DNA from: Candidatus Goldiibacteriota bacterium
Lineage (GTDB): Bacteria > Oederibacteriota > PGYV01 > DSYL01
DNA length: 5,855 nt
Assembly (NCBI GenBank): GCA_026418955.1
Contig: JAOAAI010000241.1
Span: 1-5,855 of the forward strand
Reading direction: 5' to 3'
The notes beneath the pieces were generated by a model that worked only from the letters and a program-made list of their open reading frames with translations, had not been told where the DNA came from and did not search any database. Shown here piece by piece: positions 1 to 5,270 of this stretch. The position numbers were made by a program, and so were the translations under genes. Position 1 is the first letter of the stretch, and each line of letters begins with the position of its first letter.

Positions 1-133
1 AAGCTGTTATTATTGCATCTCCATATGCGGGTGTATCAGTATATTTATCTTTTAATTTATATGTATCTTTATGTCTACAAGAAATGAAAAAAATAATAAA
101 GATTAAAAAAATAGATAAAACAATTTTTCTCAT
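1..133 (-). CDS. Lipoprotein, probable peptide-type ABC transporter substrate-binding protein (N-terminal fragment)
   Basis: Only the first 44 codons are in the window; the gene continues past the left edge and was found by reading the minus strand directly. The protein begins Met-Arg-Lys, then a very hydrophobic stretch (residues 4-18), then Phe-Ile-Ser-Cys with Cys19 as the probable lipidated residue. This is a lipoprotein signal peptide with a slightly atypical lipobox (Phe at -3). After a Lys/Asp-rich linker comes TDTPAYGDAIITA (residues 32-44). From memory, this resembles the start of mature family-5 solute-binding proteins (DppA/OppA type), where a Pro-Ala-Tyr-Gly-Asp segment precedes the first strand. 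The lipoprotein call is firm; the transporter call rests on that short motif. The ATG is preceded by GGGG (138-141) at a 4-base spacing. It starts 26 bases after the secG stop, so it probably belongs to the same transcript. Confidence 0.6.
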   Translation of the reverse strand, partial: MRKIVLSIFLIFIIFFISCRHKDTYKLKDKYTDTPAYGDAIITA

Positions 134-159
134 ATTACCCCATTTTTTGCTAATATTTA

Positions 160-534
160 TTATTTATCAACAGGTATTTCTTTACTTTTATTTACATCAA
201 TTGGTATTGTTTTATTACTTTCGTCCTCTCCTGATTTTGGTATAACTGGTTGTTCATGAGTTTTAACTTTGGTTAAAACTCCCTGATATGAACCTGCAAA
301 CCTCGCTTGAAAAATTGCAAGAAAAATAGATGTACACATGAAAACAACAGCAAGAATTATTGTAAGCCTAGTTATGAATGTTTTACCTCCAGAAGAACCA
401 AACATTGTCTGAGCAGCACCCGCACCAAATGCAAATCCTACCTCAGAACCTTTCCCTGTCTGTAATAAAACAACAACTATGAGTAAAACTACTATGATGA
501 AATGAATTACATAAACTATGTTATAAATTATCAT
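160..534 (-). CDS. secG: Preprotein translocase subunit SecG
   Basis: SecG is the small auxiliary subunit of the SecYEG protein-conducting channel in the inner membrane, assisting SecA-driven export. The 124-residue protein has the family layout. A first membrane helix covers about residues 2-24. It is followed by the conserved LLQTGKGSEVG (23-33), a Gly/Ala-rich loop with Met-Phe-Gly-Ser (44-47), and GGKTFITRLT (49-58). A second helix covers about 54-76. Residues 77-124 form a hydrophilic tail rich in Lys, Glu, Asp and Pro; such low-complexity tails vary among SecG proteins, and the core is complete. The ATG has a strong AGGAGG (539-544), though only 4 bases away. secG lies 52 bases downstream of tpiA, a neighbour pair seen in many bacteria, and is probably read from the glycolytic operon. 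Confidence 0.96.
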   Translation of the reverse strand: MIIYNIVYVIHFIIVVLLIVVVLLQTGKGSEVGFAFGAGAAQTMFGSSGGKTFITRLTIILAVVFMCTSIFLAIFQARFAGSYQGVLTKVKTHEQPVIPKSGEDESNKTIPIDVNKSKEIPVDK

Positions 535-586
535 ATTTCCTCCTACCCTAAAATATTTTAAATCTTAATTACGATTCCTTTGTGTC

Positions 587-1348
587 TTATTTATAAAATT
601 TTACTATCTGTTCAAATGAATCAGCTTTTAAAGAAGCTCCTCCAACAAGAGCGCCATCTATATTTTCACATGCCATGAGTTCTTTTATATTCTCTGGCTT
701 TACGCTGCCACCGTATTGTATTCTTATTGTCTGTGCTGTCTGTTCATCATACATTTCAGAAAGAAGTTTCCGTATATATTTCTGAACTTCCTCGGCTTGT
801 TGTGGAGTTGCTGTTTTACCAGTTCCAATTGCCCAGACAGGCTCATAAGCAATAACCACATGCTGAACTTTATCTTTTGATATTCCTTTTAATCCATTTA
901 CAACATGATCTTTTACTACATCAAAAGTCAATCCTTTCTCTCTCTCTTCAAGTTTCTCACCGACACACATTATAGGAGTGATACCATATTCTATAGCGAC
1001 TTTTACTTTTTCATTTATAAACTCATTTGTCTCTTTAAAATACTCTCTTCTCTCTGAATGTCCAATTATAACATAACTACAACCCACAGACCGAAGCATG
1101 AGCGGCGAAACCTCACCTGTGTAAGCACCTTCTTGTTTTGGAAATAAATTCTGTGCACCGAGTTTTATATTTGAGCCCTTTATAACAGATGCAGCAGCTT
1201 GCAAATTTACAAACGGTGGGCATATCACTATTTCCACTTTATCATCTGGAACATCTTTTAATAATCCTCTTAATGAAGTTACAAATTCAATTGTTTCTTC
1301 AATAGTTTTATACATCTTCCAGTTACCAGCAATTATAGGTAAACGCAA
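587..1348 (-). CDS. tpiA: Triosephosphate isomerase (TTG start)
   Basis: This cytosolic enzyme interconverts dihydroxyacetone phosphate and glyceraldehyde-3-phosphate. The 253-residue length is normal for the (beta/alpha)8 barrel family. Visible active-site elements are Asn9 and Lys11 in GNWKM, electrophile His97 in IIGHSERR, and catalytic base Glu169 in AYEPVWAIGTGK. The latter also begins flexible loop 6, about residues 170-180. The phosphate-binding segments YGGSV (212-216) and GALVGGASL (232-240) are also present. The start codon is TTG. It follows a strong GGAGGT at a 5-base spacing, an in-frame stop lies a short way upstream, and the next ATG is codon 12, which would remove Asn9 and Lys11. 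The gene is separate from pgk, not fused as in Thermotoga. It lies between pgk (107 bases upstream) and secG (52 bases downstream). Confidence 0.98.
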   Translation of the reverse strand: MRLPIIAGNWKMYKTIEETIEFVTSLRGLLKDVPDDKVEIVICPPFVNLQAAASVIKGSNIKLGAQNLFPKQEGAYTGEVSPLMLRSVGCSYVIIGHSERREYFKETNEFINEKVKVAIEYGITPIMCVGEKLEEREKGLTFDVVKDHVVNGLKGISKDKVQHVVIAYEPVWAIGTGKTATPQQAEEVQKYIRKLLSEMYDEQTAQTIRIQYGGSVKPENIKELMACENIDGALVGGASLKADSFEQIVKFYK

Positions 1349-1353
1349 TGTAG

Positions 1354-1359
1354 ACCTCC
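1354..1359 (-). promoter_or_regulatory. Ribosome binding site that fixes the TTG start of tpiA
   Basis: GGAGGT on the minus strand lies 5 bases before the TTG codon at 1348-1346. It is one of the best Shine-Dalgarno matches in the window and decides in favour of TTG over the internal ATG at codon 12. Confidence 0.88.
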
Positions 1360-1381
1360 GATATATTAAAATTTAAATTAA

Positions 1382-1414
1382 TATTCAAAACAAAATAAAA
1401 TAAAATTTTGAATA
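1382..1414 (-). other. AT-only inverted repeat in the pgk-tpiA spacer
   Basis: The 107-base pgk-tpiA spacer is almost entirely A and T. It holds a perfect 9-base inverted repeat, TATTCAAAA (1382-1390) and TTTTGAATA (1406-1414), around a 15-base loop. The stem has one G-C pair, so it would be weak as RNA. On the minus strand it is not followed by a T run, so it does not look like a terminator for pgk. No convincing promoter was found in the spacer. It may be no more than a product of the base composition. Confidence 0.25.
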
Positions 1415-1455
1415 AAAATTTTTTTATATATAAGGAAAATTATATATAATTTATT

Positions 1456-2649
1456 TTATTTATCTGTTAAAGCAGCAACTCCTGGTAACTCTGTGCCTTC
1501 CATAAATTCAAGTGAAGCACCACCACCTGTTGAAACATGTGTCATTTTATCAGTAAGTTTCAATTTTTTAAGAGCTGATGCGGAATCACCACCACCTACC
1601 ACACTCACTGCCCCTGATTCTGCAATTGCTTTACCTATTTCAAGTGTGCCTCTAGAAAATTTATCAAATTCAAATACACCCATCGGTCCATTCCAAAATA
1701 TTGTTTTCGCTTTTAATATTACACTTTTAAACTTCTCAATTGTATTAGGACCTATATCCATACCCTGCCATCCATCCTCTATAGAATTAATTAAAACTTC
1801 TTTACTTTCAGCATCTTCTTTAAATTCTTTTGCAACAACATGGTCTATTGGTAAATAAATAGGCACATTTTTATCTAAAGATTTTTTTAATACTTCTTTT
1901 GCTAATGGTATATCATTTTCATCACAAATAGAATTTCCTATTTGTTTGCCTTGCGCCTTTAAAAATGTATATGCCATTCCTCCACCAATAATTAATCCAT
2001 CTACAATATTTAACAGATTATTTATTACTTTTATTTTATCACTAACTTTTGCCCCACCTAAAATTGCAATAAATGGTCTTTTAGGATTTGTAAGTAATTC
2101 TCCTAAATATTTTAATTCTTTATTCATTAAAAAACCTGCTGCGCACTTTTTCATATATTTACAAACACCTTCTGTTGATGCATGAGCTCTGTGGGCAGTG
2201 CCAAAAGCATCGTTTATATAAAGTTCTCCTAATGCTGCAAGTTTTTTTGCAAATTCAGGGTCATTCTTTTCCTCTTCTTTATAGAATCTCACGTTTTCAA
2301 GCAATAAAACTTCTCCATCTTTTAAATTATTAACTTCTTTCTCTACTTCAGGTCCAATACAATCTCTTACAAATTTTACTTCTTTTCCAAGCAGTTCACT
2401 TAACTTTTTAGCAACAACATCTAATGAAAATTCAGGAGATGGACCACCCTTAGGTCTGCCAAGATGTGACATCAAAATTAATCTTCCACCATTTTCAATA
2501 ACATATTTAATAGAAGGAAGTGAAGCAACTATTCTTTTATCTGATGTAATATTTCTGTTCTCATCAAGCGGCACATTAAAATCAACACGCATTAAAACGC
2601 GTTTGCCTTTTAATTCATCTTTTAAATCTTCTATGGATAATTTGGCCAT
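1456..2649 (-). CDS. pgk: Phosphoglycerate kinase
   Basis: PGK transfers the acyl phosphate of 1,3-bisphosphoglycerate to ADP, giving ATP and 3-phosphoglycerate in the cytosol; it runs in reverse in gluconeogenesis. At 397 residues from the chosen start it is full length. The N-terminal substrate domain shows RVDFNVP (21-27), Lys38-Arg39, HLGRP (62-66), LLLENVRFYKEE (115-126) and INDAFGTAHRAHAST (145-159). The nucleotide domain shows ILGGAKVSDK (196-205), the glycine-rich IGGGMAYTFL (221-230), FWNGPMGVFE (318-327), VGGGDSASAL (351-360) and STGGGASLEF (373-382). I chose the ATG at 2649. An in-frame GTG at 2661 would add four residues, but it sits against the Shine-Dalgarno GAGGTG. The gene lies 75 bases after gap, across a hairpin, and upstream of tpiA. 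Confidence 0.98.
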   Translation of the reverse strand: MAKLSIEDLKDELKGKRVLMRVDFNVPLDENRNITSDKRIVASLPSIKYVIENGGRLILMSHLGRPKGGPSPEFSLDVVAKKLSELLGKEVKFVRDCIGPEVEKEVNNLKDGEVLLLENVRFYKEEEKNDPEFAKKLAALGELYINDAFGTAHRAHASTEGVCKYMKKCAAGFLMNKELKYLGELLTNPKRPFIAILGGAKVSDKIKVINNLLNIVDGLIIGGGMAYTFLKAQGKQIGNSICDENDIPLAKEVLKKSLDKNVPIYLPIDHVVAKEFKEDAESKEVLINSIEDGWQGMDIGPNTIEKFKSVILKAKTIFWNGPMGVFEFDKFSRGTLEIGKAIAESGAVSVVGGGDSASALKKLKLTDKMTHVSTGGGASLEFMEGTELPGVAALTDK

Positions 2650-2653
2650 AATG

Positions 2654-2659
2654 CACCTC
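2654..2659 (-). promoter_or_regulatory. Ribosome binding site that fixes the pgk start
   Basis: GAGGTG on the minus strand lies 4 bases before the ATG at 2649. The alternative GTG at 2661-2659 directly abuts and overlaps this site, so it is unlikely to be the start. The protein beginning Met-Ala-Lys-Leu fits the usual PGK N terminus. Confidence 0.75.
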
Positions 2660-2679
2660 ACTTACAATATTTTTTTATT

Positions 2680-2715
2680 AATAAACAGAGATACTAAAAG
2701 GCGCCTCTGTTTATT
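2680..2715 (-). other. Hairpin in the gap-pgk spacer, possible mRNA processing or stability element
   Basis: The arms AATAAACAGAG (2680-2690) and CTCTGTTTATT (2705-2715) form a perfect 11-base inverted repeat with a 14-base loop. It starts 9 bases after the gap stop and ends 30 bases before the pgk start. In the minus-strand transcript it is followed by an A-rich run, not U, so it does not look like an intrinsic terminator of gap. Read on the plus strand, it is followed by an imperfect T-rich stretch, but no plus-strand gene ends here. A role in setting the relative levels of gap and pgk mRNA (partial termination, cleavage, or protection of 3' ends) is inference. Confidence 0.6.
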
Positions 2716-2724
2716 TTATATAAC

Positions 2725-3738
2725 TTATATACCTTTTTCAATAATATAATCAACTAAATCAACAACTCTACAGGAATAACCCCATTCATTATCATACCAA
2801 GAAACAACTTTTACCATATTATCAACAACATACGTTGACTGACCATCAACTATTGATGATCTTGAATCATTAAGAAAATCTCTGGAGACAAGTGGTAGGT
2901 CTGTATAACCTAAAATACCTTTTAATTCTCCTTCTGCTGCCTCTTTTAAGAATCCATTTATTTCTTCCTTTGTAACATTTCTTTTCATCTCAAAAGTAAC
3001 ATCAACAACAGAAACATTGGGTGTTGGTACTCTCATAGCATATCCATTTAACTTGCCTTTTAATTCTGGAATTACAAGCCCTATGGCTTTTGCAGCACCA
3101 GTTGTTGTAGGTATCATGGAAAGTGCAGCAGCACGTGCTCTTCTTAAATCCTTATGTGGTAAATCAAGTATGCGCTGGTCATTTGTATATGAATGAATTG
3201 TCACCATTAATCCTTTCACTATACCGATTTTGTCATGTAATACTTTTGTAAGTGGTGCAAGACAGTTTGTCGTACATGATGCATTTGATATTACGTGATG
3301 ATTTTTTGGATCATAAGATTTTTCATTTACACCTAGAACTATTGTAATATCTTCATTTTTTGCTGGTGCTGTTATTATAACTTTTTTAGTTCCACCTGAA
3401 GTTATATGAACAACAGCTTTTTCTTTCTCTGTAAACAACCCAGTTGATTCAATAACAATGTCAACACCTAGAGAAGACCATTTCAAGGCTGCTGGATCTT
3501 TTTCTTTAAATATTTTAATTTTCTTACCATCAACAACCATTATATCTTCGCCCTCTACACCAACTTCACCATTGTAAATTCCTTGAATAGAATCATACTT
3601 AAAAAGATGGGCAAGTGTTTTTGCATCTGTAATATCATTTACAGCGATAACCTCAAATTTAGCCGTTTTTTTGGCAAACAAAGCCCTAAGCACATTTCTA
3701 CCGATTCTTCCAAAACCATTAATTCCAACTTTGACCAT
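2725..3738 (-). CDS. gap: Glyceraldehyde-3-phosphate dehydrogenase, NAD type
   Basis: GAPDH oxidises and phosphorylates glyceraldehyde-3-phosphate to 1,3-bisphosphoglycerate, with NAD as probable cofactor. The protein has 337 residues, normal for the phosphorylating family. The Rossmann motif GINGFGRIGR spans residues 5-14. The adenosine site has Asn34-Asp35; the Asp, with Leu193-Pro194, is typical of NAD-preferring glycolytic enzymes rather than NADP types. Catalytic Cys155 lies in SNASCTTNCLAP (151-162) and its partner His182 in TIHSYTNDQ. The segment RRARAAALSMIPTTTGAA (199-216) and the C-terminal WYDNEWGYS (314-322) are intact. The ATG follows AGGAGGT (3747-3753) at an 8-base spacing. It is the first gene of the glycolytic cluster and has its own promoter candidate about 100 bases upstream. 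Cofactor use is inferred from motifs only. Confidence 0.98.
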   Translation of the reverse strand: MVKVGINGFGRIGRNVLRALFAKKTAKFEVIAVNDITDAKTLAHLFKYDSIQGIYNGEVGVEGEDIMVVDGKKIKIFKEKDPAALKWSSLGVDIVIESTGLFTEKEKAVVHITSGGTKKVIITAPAKNEDITIVLGVNEKSYDPKNHHVISNASCTTNCLAPLTKVLHDKIGIVKGLMVTIHSYTNDQRILDLPHKDLRRARAAALSMIPTTTGAAKAIGLVIPELKGKLNGYAMRVPTPNVSVVDVTFEMKRNVTKEEINGFLKEAAEGELKGILGYTDLPLVSRDFLNDSRSSIVDGQSTYVVDNMVKVVSWYDNEWGYSCRVVDLVDYIIEKGI

Positions 3739-3746
3739 AAATAAAT

Positions 3747-3753
3747 ACCTCCT
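3747..3753 (-). promoter_or_regulatory. Strong ribosome binding site of gap
   Basis: AGGAGGT on the minus strand, 8 bases before the gap ATG, is a near-perfect match to the anti-Shine-Dalgarno sequence with good spacing. It fits the high expression expected of gap. Confidence 0.9.
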
Positions 3754-3793
3754 TTTTATTTTTTAATTTTTATCTATTATTGACAATTTAATA

Positions 3794-3812
3794 ACAGCAT
3801 AAAAGACGCTGT
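3794..3812 (-). promoter_or_regulatory. Candidate operator or 5' leader dyad of gap
   Basis: ACAGC (3794-3798) and GCTGT (3808-3812) form a 19-base dyad with a 9-base centre. It overlaps the transcription start expected from the promoter candidate (about 3808) and lies inside the larger 9-base inverted repeat. Its G+C-containing arms stand out against an almost pure AT background. It could be a repressor operator or a small leader hairpin; the sequence does not decide and the regulator is unknown. Confidence 0.4.
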
Positions 3813-3814
3813 GT

Positions 3815-3843
3815 ATTTTTACATATAGATTTTTTTTTGTCAA
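3815..3843 (-). promoter_or_regulatory. Candidate sigma-70 type promoter of the gap cluster
   Basis: The minus strand has a perfect -35 hexamer TTGACA (3843-3838), a 17-base spacer, and AAAAAT (3820-3815), which matches TATAAT at four of six positions including the conserved second A and last T. The spacer begins with a run of A. Transcription would start near 3808, giving a leader of about 70 bases before gap. The rest of the 252-base gap (3739-3990) contains no gene, no small ORF with a ribosome binding site, and no G+C-rich terminator hairpin. Confidence 0.6.
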
Positions 3844-3990
3844 TACTTATATTTGCACCATTTTTCACAAAGAATGTTTAATATTTAAAAAATAGAAGGA
3901 TTATAAGTTTTAACCAACTTTATTTAAAATTATATAATTTCATTATTAATTTAAGCAAAAATACATTTTATATTTCAAATTTTACATTTA

Positions 3991-4263
3991 TCAAATTTCT
4001 GCAAATATTACATAAATAATAACTGCAATTGTAATAATTGAATAAAATAAAAGAATAATATTGGTTTTTCTTGTCTGTCTTTCAGCATTAAAAGAAATTA
4101 TGGAATAAAATAAAGAAACAGCAGCCAAAAAAGCCCATAACCTTGCTATAAAAACATTATAAACTGTTAGTCCCCTGTCATAACCACCTGTAAAAAATTC
4201 AAACCATACAAGAACACAAAATATTAGTCCCAAGATAAGAAAAATCAAATCATATTTTTTCAT
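3991..4263 (-). CDS. Small membrane protein of unknown function, three predicted helices
   Basis: I do not recognise this 90-residue protein. Hydrophobic segments at about residues 6-24, 36-58 and 69-88 suggest three membrane helices. A Gly-Gly-Tyr-Asp-Arg-Gly loop lies between helices 1 and 2 (26-31). A basic, polar loop (Asn-Ala-Glu-Arg-Gln-Thr-Arg-Lys-Thr, 59-67) lies between helices 2 and 3. By the positive-inside rule the 59-67 loop and the N terminus (Met-Lys-Lys) are probably cytoplasmic, which is awkward for three simple passes, so the topology is uncertain. No cleavable signal peptide or catalytic motif is evident. Its ATG overlaps the glycosyltransferase stop in ATGA (4260-4263), so it is surely co-translated with that gene. 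A role in envelope polysaccharide or lipopolysaccharide assembly is a guess from position. It is the last gene before the gap promoter region. Confidence 0.82.
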   Translation of the reverse strand: MKKYDLIFLILGLIFCVLVWFEFFTGGYDRGLTVYNVFIARLWAFLAAVSLFYSIISFNAERQTRKTNIILLFYSIITIAVIIYVIFAEI

Positions 4264-5270
4264 TTATAATCCATAAGTTTTAAATAAGCTTCAAAAACTT
4301 CATCAACCGTAATTCTTTCTATAGGTTCCATTGATTCTTCTCTGAACTTTCTATCATATATATCAATACCATCTCTAGCCAAATCAAAAAGATGCGAAAT
4401 AGCTATGTGTCCATCTTTTTCTAAATATGGATGCCATTCAATTGGATTTTCAGGACCAAAAAGAGTTATTGTTTTTACACCAAAACCAGCAGCAATATGA
4501 CGCAGTCCTGAATCATTACCTATAAAAAGTTTAAGATGTTTAATAACATAAGAAACTTTTAAAATATCACCTATTAATAATCTAGCATTTATTCCTAATT
4601 CATTCACTATTTTTTCCCCTGCTTCTTTTTCTTCTGGCAGGCAAAATACAATTATCTTTTCACCATTTGCTACAAGTTTTTTACCAAGTTCAATAAATTT
4701 TTCTATCCGCCATTTTTTCTGAATCCTTTTTGCTCCTATACCAAAACCAATAGCCCTTTCATAAAAACTATCTTGTATATACTCAGAAAGATCACAGTTG
4801 AATACAAGTTTTGTTTTTATGAGATCCGGTGAATAAGAAATATTCAATGGTTTAAGAGTATCTAAATCACGTAGTGTATTCCATTTTTGTTCTTCTTTAA
4901 TATTTAAAGGCATTGATGAAAAATAATTTCTTCCACTATGATTATGTACCAACCGTATTTTTGCGCCAGAAAATAAAGTTATAAGAGCACTGCGAAATGT
5001 TGCATGTAAATTTACAGCAAGATCAAATTGGTATTTTCTTAATTTGCCGATAACACGTAAAAAATCAAATGGATCTTTTTTATTATATGTTATAACATCT
5101 TTTATATGTGGCAGCAGATATTTGAAATTCTCATATTCTTCTTTTAAAACATAAATAATTTCAGGCGAATTACAGTTTTCATATAGCACACGTATAACAG
5201 GTGTTGAAAGAACAATATCACCTAAATCACGTAATTTTATTATTAAAATTTTTCTAATATTTTTCAGCAT
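4260..5270 (-). CDS. Glycosyltransferase family 9 (heptosyltransferase-like)
   Basis: GT9 enzymes (WaaC/WaaF/RfaQ type) transfer heptose from ADP-heptose to the lipopolysaccharide core at the cytoplasmic face of the inner membrane. This 336-residue protein has the family length and two-domain GT-B layout. The N-terminal domain opens with ILIIKLRDLGDIVLSTPVIR (8-27), including Asp18 in the Gly-Asp position used for catalysis in WaaC, and DLAVNLHATFRSAL (83-96). The C-terminal donor domain has GIGAKRIQKKW (177-187) and GNDSGLRHIAAGFGVKTITLFGPENP (split: GNDSG 251-255, His258, LFGP 270-273). Many relatives have Asn-Asp-Thr-Gly followed by Pro-Met-His; here it is Asn-Asp-Ser-Gly-Leu-Arg-His, so the exact donor is uncertain. 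The ATG overlaps the hypE end by 7 bases and lacks a good ribosome binding site, pointing to coupling. Confidence 0.92.
   Translation of the reverse strand: MLKNIRKILIIKLRDLGDIVLSTPVIRVLYENCNSPEIIYVLKEEYENFKYLLPHIKDVITYNKKDPFDFLRVIGKLRKYQFDLAVNLHATFRSALITLFSGAKIRLVHNHSGRNYFSSMPLNIKEEQKWNTLRDLDTLKPLNISYSPDLIKTKLVFNCDLSEYIQDSFYERAIGFGIGAKRIQKKWRIEKFIELGKKLVANGEKIIVFCLPEEKEAGEKIVNELGINARLLIGDILKVSYVIKHLKLFIGNDSGLRHIAAGFGVKTITLFGPENPIEWHPYLEKDGHIAISHLFDLARDGIDIYDRKFREESMEPIERITVDEVFEAYLKLMDYK

Larger units (their letters stand above)
3778..3845 (-). repeat. 9-base inverted repeat embracing the gap promoter core
   Basis: On the minus strand TATTGACAA (3845-3837) contains the -35 hexamer, and its exact inverted copy TTGTCAATA lies at 3786-3778, 50 bases further downstream. 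The arms do not extend further. One arm covers the -35 element and the other lies about 25 bases past the expected transcription start, an arrangement compatible with a regulator binding both sites and looping the DNA. In such AT-rich DNA it could also be chance. Confidence 0.35.

Noticed and set aside
1437..1452. Perfect 16-base AT palindrome just after the pgk stop
   Set aside because: It contains only A and T, is a TA-repeat type sequence, and has no T run suited to termination on the coding strand. It is most likely due to base composition.
1493..1858. Plus-strand open frame of 121 codons
   Set aside because: It lies wholly antisense to pgk, whose motifs are intact across this stretch. 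The Pro/Ser-rich product resembles no known protein and has no convincing ribosome binding site.
1946..2185. Plus-strand open frame of 79 codons
   Set aside because: Also antisense inside pgk. It is explained by the complementary strand of a conserved gene.
2650..2661. Longer pgk start at an in-frame GTG (2661)
   Set aside because: The GTG abuts and overlaps the Shine-Dalgarno GAGGTG that serves the ATG at 2649, and Met-Arg-Cys-Ile is not part of the usual PGK N terminus.
3846..3874. A second promoter with TATAAG (3851-3846) upstream of the gap promoter
   Set aside because: At the right spacing the -35 would be TTCTTT, a poor match. The TTGTGA nearby gives only a 13-base spacer. The TTGACA promoter is clearly better.
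3904..3990. Terminator for the hypE operon in the AT-rich stretch after the 90-residue gene
   Set aside because: Only weak features are seen: the 5-base repeat AAGTT/AACTT and the AT-only palindrome AAATTATATAATTT. Neither has a G+C stem followed by a U run.
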